Assembly: GCF_938045205.1 (NCBI RefSeq)
Contig: NZ_CALIMY010000151.1
Coordinates: 1 to 10,782 of the forward strand
Source of the DNA: an uncultured Campylobacter sp.
GTDB taxonomy: Bacteria > Campylobacterota > Campylobacteria > Campylobacterales > Campylobacteraceae
Reading direction: 5' to 3'
Length of the DNA stretch: 10,782 bases
Shown here: positions 5,709 to 10,782 of the stretch, piece after piece
How the letters are laid out: every line of letters begins with the position of its first letter
Position numbering within the stretch: position 1 is the first letter of the stretch
Position numbers and translations under genes: made by a program
The notes under the pieces: model-generated
Database searches by the model: none
Told to the model about the DNA's origin: nothing
What the model saw: the letters and a program-made list of their open reading frames with translations, nothing else

Positions 5709-7874
5709 CTACCTCCCGTCTAAATTTAAAATTTCACTCGAAATTTCATCTATCGTCGCGTTGAAATCCTCCGCCAGCGCGCGCTTTAACTCCTCTTTCG
5801 CCGCCATCATATCGCGCACGATCGCAGCTTCAAACTCCTCTCGGTTCAGCGCCTCGTCGCCCTTGGCAAACGCAAAATCCAGCCCAAACCACGTAGCCAC
5901 GGCAAACGCAGGCACGCACACCACCGCGCCTGGACCGCACACGAGCCCCGCACTACCGCTGGTCGCGCTGGCGCCTGCCTTGGTAAGGGTCTTCGCGCCC
6001 GTTTTAGCCGCAGTTTTAGCGAGGCTCTTGCTTATCAGCTTTGCGCCCAGCACGCCGCCCAACGCCCCTAGTCCCGTCCCGCTCGCGCGATACGCCTTGC
6101 TTTTTAGGCTGAAGCTCTGCGTGACGTTAAGATCAATTTTCGCGCCGTATTTTTTGAGCGTAAAATTTAGCGAACTCTCATAATTCTTGACGTTTGCCGC
6201 AGCGATTTTAGCGATATTCTCGCCAAAATCTTTCGGGAAGCTTTCGCTCACGAAGCCCGCAAATTTCTCATTCAGATACGCCCCCGCGTCATCGTCCCAC
6301 ACGCCGTGCCACAGCACCAGATAATCGCTCAGAAACGAGTAATTGAAATCCGCCATTTTCTGCGCGCTAAGCCTCGCGCCCTCGTCGTAAACGGCGTCGA
6401 TGTAGCTATTTAGCGCGGACGCGGCGTTTGCTTCCGCGGCAAAGCGCATGGCGTTTAGCTCGCCTCTTAGAACGTCCGCCTCGCGCGCGCTTAAGATCAG
6501 CCGCTCGCCGCTTTGTAGCACGATCTGTACGCTCGTCTCGACCGCGCTTTTAGGACGTGCACCATCCGCTTCGCCCGCAACAGTGCGCGTCTGCGCGGCA
6601 CAGATCAAACACAGCGTGACGTAGGCAAGCGCGAAGATCGTGCCGCTAAAGCGCCCTATTTTGGGCGCGGACGTGGCTCGCGGCATAAAAAGCACGAAGG
6701 CACAAAGATGCAAGATCGCGCAGTAAAAGAGGAAATCTCCCGCGCAGATCAGAAACAAAAGAGCGATTTTTAGCGCGCTAGGGCTCTGCGACAGCGCCAG
6801 CTCAAACAGCGCGTTTTTGTAAAATTTCAAAGCGTAAATTTCATTTAGCAGAGCGGATCTGAAGTGCGCTTGCGGCGCGGTAGATTTTAAAATTTCAAAA
6901 ATTTCGGCTACCGATGCAGAGCTTGGCGCGGAATTTTCAGCAGAACTGTCGGCGACCATACTCGTTGCGGCGGGAGTTGGAGCTAAATTTAAATTTTGCG
7001 CTGCGGCTGAGCTAGTCGTAGAATTTTTGGCGAAGGTCTGCGGCATGGCGGCGGTATTTGCCTTATAATTTGCAGCCGAGACCTGCGCCGCTCTGACGGA
7101 GCCCGCTTTAAAATTTGCGGGCGAAGCGGTAGGATTTTTGACGATGGCCGGCGCAGGCTTGATGGCATTATCCGTCTCGGAATTTCTAATAACTATGGCA
7201 GCGTTATTCGCCGCGAAATTTTTAGCGGATTTAGAGGTATTATCTGCTGCTAAATTTCCGACGGGTGCCGAAGCGTTATTCCTCACGAATTCTTCGGCGG
7301 ATGAAGCGGTGCGGGCGGGCGGAGTAAAACTTATCGCGGAATTTAAAGAGTGCGTGGTAGCGTCTGCAAGCCGCAAATAGGCTAAATTTATGGCAAAATT
7401 TACCGCTACGGCGAGTACGGCGAGCAGCAAAATGCTAAGTTTGAGCGATAAAATTCTAGGATTTTTAATCTCTTTTAGGCTGAGCTTTAGCACCGCCAGG
7501 CGCATCAGGGCAAGAGCTGCAGGCAGCACCGCTAGCGTCACAAATAGCGCCGCGCCGCGCAGATCCGCTAGGCCTAGCGCCAAAGTGACGCTTAAAAGGA
7601 CCGCGCCCGCGAAGGCTAAAACCCCGCTTATCAACCTACCCCTAAAAATTTTAATCAAAATCCCGCTGCTGCGAAATAGCGCCGCATTGGCACGCTGCTT
7701 CGCCTCGTAAAAAAAGCTAAATAGCACCCGAAATAGCGCATAAGCCCAAAACGTCGCCAGCGCGCAAAAGCCCGCGTCACTGAAATCCTGCGCATAAAGC
7801 GCGAAACAAAAAACGCTAACGATCAGCGCTAGCCTAAGCGCTATTTCACAGATCCAGCGGCGCGTCGTCGTCAT
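5709..7874 (-). CDS. Large multi-spanning membrane protein of unknown function
   Basis: About 721 aa from ATG 7874, which has AGG four bases upstream; ATG 7892 in frame would add six residues. I do not recognise the family. Five hydrophobic helices lie at about 7-28, 34-56, 81-104, 107-129 and 143-167. A low-complexity Ala/Asn/Ser/Thr linker follows (about 174-329). Two more helices are at about 369-397 and 408-427. The C-terminal domain contains RLILSAREADVLRGEL, a Trp-rich patch (LVLWHGVWDDD), an Ala/Lys/Gly-rich stretch (597-640) and a second hydrophobic segment (641-670), which together could form a membrane hairpin. It ends in an acidic amphipathic helix beginning KGDEALNREEFEAAIVRDMM. 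The gene overlaps the end of dnaB by 29 bases and is probably co-transcribed with it. It is not ComEC, which follows dnaB in Helicobacter pylori (recalled). Confidence 0.8.
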   Translation of the reverse strand: MTTTRRWICEIALRLALIVSVFCFALYAQDFSDAGFCALATFWAYALFRVLFSFFYEAKQRANAALFRSSGILIKIFRGRLISGVLAFAGAVLLSVTLALGLADLRGAALFVTLAVLPAALALMRLAVLKLSLKEIKNPRILSLKLSILLLAVLAVAVNFAINLAYLRLADATTHSLNSAISFTPPARTASSAEEFVRNNASAPVGNLAADNTSKSAKNFAANNAAIVIRNSETDNAIKPAPAIVKNPTASPANFKAGSVRAAQVSAANYKANTAAMPQTFAKNSTTSSAAAQNLNLAPTPAATSMVADSSAENSAPSSASVAEIFEILKSTAPQAHFRSALLNEIYALKFYKNALFELALSQSPSALKIALLFLICAGDFLFYCAILHLCAFVLFMPRATSAPKIGRFSGTIFALAYVTLCLICAAQTRTVAGEADGARPKSAVETSVQIVLQSGERLILSAREADVLRGELNAMRFAAEANAASALNSYIDAVYDEGARLSAQKMADFNYSFLSDYLVLWHGVWDDDAGAYLNEKFAGFVSESFPKDFGENIAKIAAANVKNYESSLNFTLKKYGAKIDLNVTQSFSLKSKAYRASGTGLGALGGVLGAKLISKSLAKTAAKTGAKTLTKAGASATSGSAGLVCGPGAVVCVPAFAVATWFGLDFAFAKGDEALNREEFEAAIVRDMMAAKEELKRALAEDFNATIDEISSEILNLDGR
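6888..7355 (-). repeat. Low-complexity linker coding region inside the membrane protein
   Basis: This stretch codes for the 155-residue linker between the fifth and sixth membrane helices. The peptide is nearly all Ala, Asn, Ser, Thr, Pro and Lys, with recurring small motifs such as KNFAANNA, ANFKAGS, ANYKANTA and QTFAKNST. In the DNA these correspond to repeated AAATTT/AAATTC words set in GC-rich DNA, the same texture as the gene-free spacers. No exact tandem unit is visible. Confidence 0.55.
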
Positions 7875-9933
7875 CGAGCCTGTTTGCCTCATTGATCTTT
7901 GGAATGCCCATCTCTTCGATATTTAAAGGCGGCGCGGGTTTAAATTTCGCCTCGTCCTGCTGCGGCTCAAAAGGTGGCTCATCATCTCTTTCAAAATACG
8001 CAGCATCTTCTTGCTGTGTATTCTTTGCGCCTTGCGATGTGCCTTTTGCATCTTGCTGCGCGCCTTTTGTGCCCCGCGATGTGTCTTTTGCGCTCCGCAG
8101 AGTGCCCGCTAAATTTTTATGCGCGTCTATTTCTGGTACGACGCCGCCCGCTCTCGTATCATCTAAATTTTGCTCCTCAAATTCTTGCTTTTGCGGTGCG
8201 TCTTGTGCCGCGCGCTGCATCTCTGCCAAGCCCTGCTCCACGCTAAGCTTAGACTCGCCGTCTATCTCCTCGCCGTCCTGCGCATCGCTTTGACCGAAGC
8301 TAGGCATCTCGTCAAAATCGATATTTACCCCGGAATTTCGAGCACCAGCAGAGCTTTCGTTTAAACTTACGCCACTATTTTCCGCTTCGTTAAAACTCTC
8401 CGCGCCGTTAAAGCTTTGCGCTAAATTCTGTTGCAAATTCTGCGCTATATCGAGATGCTGTCCAACTGGCTCCTCAAAGCCCTGATCTTGCAGCTGCGAG
8501 ACGTAGTCGAGATTGTCGTTTTCGTTAAAGATCGTGCTCTCGCTGGGCTCGCCGCCGAAGCTCGTATCGACGAAGCGGGTAAATCTGCCCTGAAAGCCCA
8601 CCTCGATCGTCCTACCCGCCTCTCCAGAGCGGTTTTTGCCGACGATGATTTCGGCTTTTTCCTGATAGTCGTTGCGCCTAAACACGGGCTCGCCCGCGTC
8701 CTTGCCCTCGGCCTCCAGCCGCGAAATGCGCTCGCGCTCCATCTGCTCTTTATAAACCTCGTCGCGATAGACGAAAAGTATAATGTCCGCATCCTGCTCG
8801 ATCGCGCCGCTTTCGCGCAGATCGCTTAGCATCGGGCGTTTGTTAGAGCGTGCCTCAAGCGAGCGGTTTAGCTGCGATAGCGCGATGATCGGGATGTTTA
8901 GCTCGCGCGCCAAGAGCTTGAGTCCGCGCGAAATTTCGGCGATTTGTAGGTGGCGCTCGGAGTAGTTGCTCGTGCTCGTCATAAGTCCGATGTAATCGAT
9001 CACGCAAAGCTCAATGTTGGCATCCGCGGATTTAAGTTTGCGCAGCTGGGTGCGGACTTGGTGGATGTTCACGTAGCCGCTGTCATAGACGAAAAGCGGC
9101 ATATTCAGCACCGCGTCGCAGGCGTCGTTGAAGCGCGTCCAGTCGTCGTCGCTGAGCTTGGCGCTCATTATGTCGCTTAGCGGGATCGAGCTAAGCGCGC
9201 TTAGTATGCGGTACATCAGCTGCACAGAGGGCATCTCGAGCGAGAAAAATACGACGCCTTTGCCGCTTTGCAGAGTTTTCATCATCAAATTTAACGCAAA
9301 AGCAGTTTTGCCCATGCCGGGGCGGGCGGCGATAATAATGAGCTCGCCCGGCTTTAGCCCCTTCGTGCAGTCGTTTAGGAAGCGAAAGCCGGTATCCAGC
9401 CCCACGAGCTCCGAGCCTGCGAGCGCCTTTTGACGCTTGAGCTCCTCTACTACGTCGGCGATGATCTCGTGCGATTTTTTGATGCCGCCGTGGCGCTCCT
9501 CGTCGATGAGCTCGTAAATTTTGGAGCTGATTTTATCGGCGGTGTCCTTGCTGCGCACGGCTTCGTTTACCATCGAAGGGATCTCGTGCGCGACCTTGAT
9601 TAGCGAGCGCTTGATAGATTTTTCGCGCAGCTCGAGTGCGTATTTTGGGGCATCAACCACGCCGCTGGTGGCTACGACCTCGGTAAATGCGCCATCGTCG
9701 TAGCGATCGGCTAGCCATTTTTTAACGAAGCTCGGCGCGATCGGCTCGTTGTGCGAAGAGCACTTGACGATCGCCTCGTAGATGTCGGCGTGCGGCTTGT
9801 AGAAAAAATCGCCGACCGAGATTATCTCGCTCAGCTCGCCGTATGCGTCCTCGTTTTGCAAAAGCGAGCTTAAAATCGCGCGCTCCATATCCAGATCGTA
9901 TAAATTTGCAGGCACATTCTGCTTCGTTGTCAT
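7846..9933 (-). CDS. dnaB: Replicative DNA helicase DnaB with a long C-terminal extension
   Basis: DnaB is the hexameric helicase that unwinds DNA at the replication fork and recruits primase. The start is ATG 9933 with GAGGGG upstream. The N-terminal helical domain is at 10-105, beginning NLYDLDMERAILSSLLQNED, followed by a linker. The RecA-like motor covers about 176-455: Walker A ARPGMGKT (203-210), catalytic glutamate in FSLEM (Glu233), Walker B CVIDYIGL (Asp313), the signature SRGLKLLARELNIPIIALSQ (335-354) and the arginine finger in GKNRSG (Arg435). All are intact and there is no intein. The usual protein ends near residue 460; this one is 695 aa. The extra 235 residues are acidic, Gln/Asn/Ala-rich and probably disordered. 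They include a five-fold heptapeptide repeat (610-644), SSB-tip-like stretches FDEMPSF (540-546) and RDDEPPF (649-655), and end DDDDAPLDL. Helicase function is certain; the tail's role is unknown. Confidence 0.97.
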   Translation of the reverse strand: MTTKQNVPANLYDLDMERAILSSLLQNEDAYGELSEIISVGDFFYKPHADIYEAIVKCSSHNEPIAPSFVKKWLADRYDDGAFTEVVATSGVVDAPKYALELREKSIKRSLIKVAHEIPSMVNEAVRSKDTADKISSKIYELIDEERHGGIKKSHEIIADVVEELKRQKALAGSELVGLDTGFRFLNDCTKGLKPGELIIIAARPGMGKTAFALNLMMKTLQSGKGVVFFSLEMPSVQLMYRILSALSSIPLSDIMSAKLSDDDWTRFNDACDAVLNMPLFVYDSGYVNIHQVRTQLRKLKSADANIELCVIDYIGLMTSTSNYSERHLQIAEISRGLKLLARELNIPIIALSQLNRSLEARSNKRPMLSDLRESGAIEQDADIILFVYRDEVYKEQMERERISRLEAEGKDAGEPVFRRNDYQEKAEIIVGKNRSGEAGRTIEVGFQGRFTRFVDTSFGGEPSESTIFNENDNLDYVSQLQDQGFEEPVGQHLDIAQNLQQNLAQSFNGAESFNEAENSGVSLNESSAGARNSGVNIDFDEMPSFGQSDAQDGEEIDGESKLSVEQGLAEMQRAAQDAPQKQEFEEQNLDDTRAGGVVPEIDAHKNLAGTLRSAKDTSRGTKGAQQDAKGTSQGAKNTQQEDAAYFERDDEPPFEPQQDEAKFKPAPPLNIEEMGIPKINEANRLDDDDAPLDL
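8002..8106 (-). repeat. Five tandem 21-bp repeats in the dnaB tail
   Basis: Units are 8086-8106, 8065-8085, 8044-8064, 8023-8043 and 8002-8022 (coding order). They encode GTLRSAK, DTSRGTK, GAQQDAK, GTSQGAK and NTQQEDA. The first four share a TTTTG (or CTTTG) start and a G-C-rich middle on the plus strand; the last is most diverged. Because 21 is a multiple of three, gain or loss of units keeps dnaB in frame. Confidence 0.75.
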
Positions 9934-9950
9934 CGCTTCCCCTCGTTTCG

Positions 9951-9964
9951 CGCGCTTTTGCGCG
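9951..9964 (-). promoter_or_regulatory. Hairpin in the dnaB leader
   Basis: CGCGC, a four-base loop, then GCGCG, placed about 18 bases upstream of the dnaB ATG, next to the GAGGGG ribosome binding site. It could modulate translation. Upstream, TATAGA at about 9981-9986 on the minus strand is the best -10 candidate but is a poor match, so I do not call a promoter. Confidence 0.3.
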
Positions 9965-10340
9965 TCTAAATTTTAAGCTCTATAAAATCGTAAATTTAAT
10001 CCTCAGCCCAGGTCCGCTCTTTTTTAAAACCGATGCGGCTTTGAACGCTCGCCGCGGCCTTCAAACTATCGCAGCTTTAAAAGTTTCGCGCTTCTGCAAA
10101 GCCCGCGAAGCTCGAAGCTTTGCGGCTCAAAATCTCGCTAGATCAAACAGCTTGCGATCTTAAAAGCTCGAACTATTTTGAAACTACCTTACTTTTGAAA
10201 CTTAACGCTTCCGAAAGCCGCGTAATTTTAAGCCGCTCCACTCTTATGCCACATATACCGCGGCGACTTTAAGGCTACACCCAAAGACTGCGGCAGCGGA
10301 TTTAAAATTTTGAAATTTCATAGAGCTTGAAATTTCGCTA

Positions 10341-10370
10341 GGGCTTATAATTTTTTAAAATTTTAAGCCC
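10341..10370. terminator. Long near-perfect hairpin
   Basis: GGGCTTA at 10341-10347 pairs with TAAGCCC at 10364-10370, and the arms continue inward through AATTTT/AAAATT, with one T-T mismatch. The core is the AT-rich palindrome common in this DNA. A GC base with an AT-rich upper stem suits a terminator (either strand) or a repeat element, but there is no clean U-run after the stem and no gene immediately upstream. Confidence 0.4.
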
Positions 10371-10530
10371 GCCCATTAAAATTTAGCGCCTCGAGTTAGT
10401 GCGCCAAATTTTATGCTCACTCCGTAGCGAGCGAATGTTGCTAAATTTAAACCGAATGTCGCGACTTGAAATTTCCCAAGCGCCTTAAATAGTGGGCCGA
10501 AGCCGCGGCATTTAAATTTAACATTCGCCC

Positions 10531-10548
10531 GCTGTTTCGCAAAACAGC
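10531..10548. other. Perfect 7-bp hairpin
   Basis: GCTGTTT (10531-10537) and AAACAGC (10542-10548) flank a CGCA loop. The hairpin is compact and stable but lacks a following T-run on either strand, so it is not called a terminator. It could be part of an undescribed structured RNA. Confidence 0.35.
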
Positions 10549-10782
10549 ATGTCCGGCGCTTACGCGGCTCATCTAAGCGCAGGGCCCGCACGGCTGTCGT
10601 GAGCGTGAGCGCATTAAATTAACGCGACTGGTCTTGAACGCCAAATTTTAACTCTACGCAGCTGAGCCCTACGGTTTAAAATTTTGTGCCTTAAAATTTC
10701 ACACTGCAAATTCTGCTCTATAAAATTCCGCTCCAAATCGCGAGTTTAAAATTTTAAAACGAAATTTCAAGGCAAAATTTTG

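Larger units (their letters stand above)
9965..10782. other. Gene-free stretch upstream of dnaB
   Basis: About 820 bases with no gene I can support on either strand. All frames have frequent stops. The longest open frame (minus, 10376-10591) encodes a biased basic peptide without a good ribosome binding site. The sequence alternates GC-rich patches with AAATTT and TTTAAAATTTT words, notably around 10298-10385 and 10660-10782. I saw no tRNA, rRNA, DnaA box cluster (TTATCCACA type), CRISPR repeat or transposon end. It may carry the dnaB promoter and possibly a small RNA, but neither can be shown. Confidence 0.6.

Noticed and set aside
8002..8106. Short tandem repeats considered as a CRISPR array
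   Set aside because: Units are contiguous 21-bp in-frame coding repeats with no spacers, and no cas gene is present.
7892..8293. 133-residue plus-strand frame opposite the dnaB tail
   Set aside because: A Ser/Cys/Ala-rich shadow created by the low-complexity tail; no start signal.
10376..10591. 71-residue minus-strand reading frame
   Set aside because: Rich in Arg, Lys and Phe from AAATTT words in spacer DNA, no recognisable domain and no good ribosome binding site.
10699..10782. Minus-strand frame open from the right edge for 27 codons, possibly the end of a gene outside the window
   Set aside because: The peptide is the Phe/Lys/Ala spacer type and the stretch is full of TTTAAAATTT words; nothing supports coding.
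9934..10782. Replication origin next to dnaB
   Set aside because: No cluster of TTATCCACA-type DnaA boxes and no dnaA or dnaN nearby; AT-rich words alone do not make an origin.

Overview
The window looks like chromosomal DNA from an epsilonproteobacterium, most likely Campylobacter. The coding style resembles the higher-GC oral species (C. gracilis, C. showae, C. rectus), but the species call is inference. Evidence is the PPK1 and DnaB sequences, the abundance of secreted cysteine-paired Sel1-like repeat proteins (the Helicobacter/Campylobacter Hcp type), and spacers full of AAATTT / TTTAAAATTT words. Every gene I can support lies on the minus strand, so the window reads right to left.

Layout in transcription order. 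Positions 10782-9934 are about 850 bases with no convincing gene; they are AT-patchy and contain two good hairpins. Then comes dnaB (9933-7846), the replicative helicase. Its core is normal, but it carries an unusual low-complexity tail of about 235 residues that includes five tandem 21-bp repeats. A large multi-spanning membrane protein of unknown function (7874-5709) begins inside the last codons of dnaB, in another frame. Positions 5708-5217 hold a gene-free spacer with two diverged direct repeats and a promoter. That promoter drives a tandem pair of small exported cysteine-rich paralogues (5216-4677 and 4680-4144) joined by an ATGA stop/start overlap. A third exported Sel1-like protein (3970-3185) follows. 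Then ppk (3071-990), polyphosphate kinase 1, has its own clear promoter. After a structured intergenic element comes the first 286 codons of a fourth Sel1-like repeat protein (858-1), which runs off the left edge.

Two themes stand out. First, polyphosphate kinase sits among four predicted exported proteins whose repeats carry regularly spaced cysteine pairs, a local expansion of the Hcp-like family. Second, the dnaB region shows low-complexity expansion: the DnaB tail and a linker of about 155 residues in the following membrane protein are both rich in Ala/Asn/Ser/Gln and contain the same AAATTT words as the spacers. I found no CRISPR array, transposase, phage gene, tRNA, rRNA or recognisable defence system. 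The membrane protein is the only large gene without a recognisable family.
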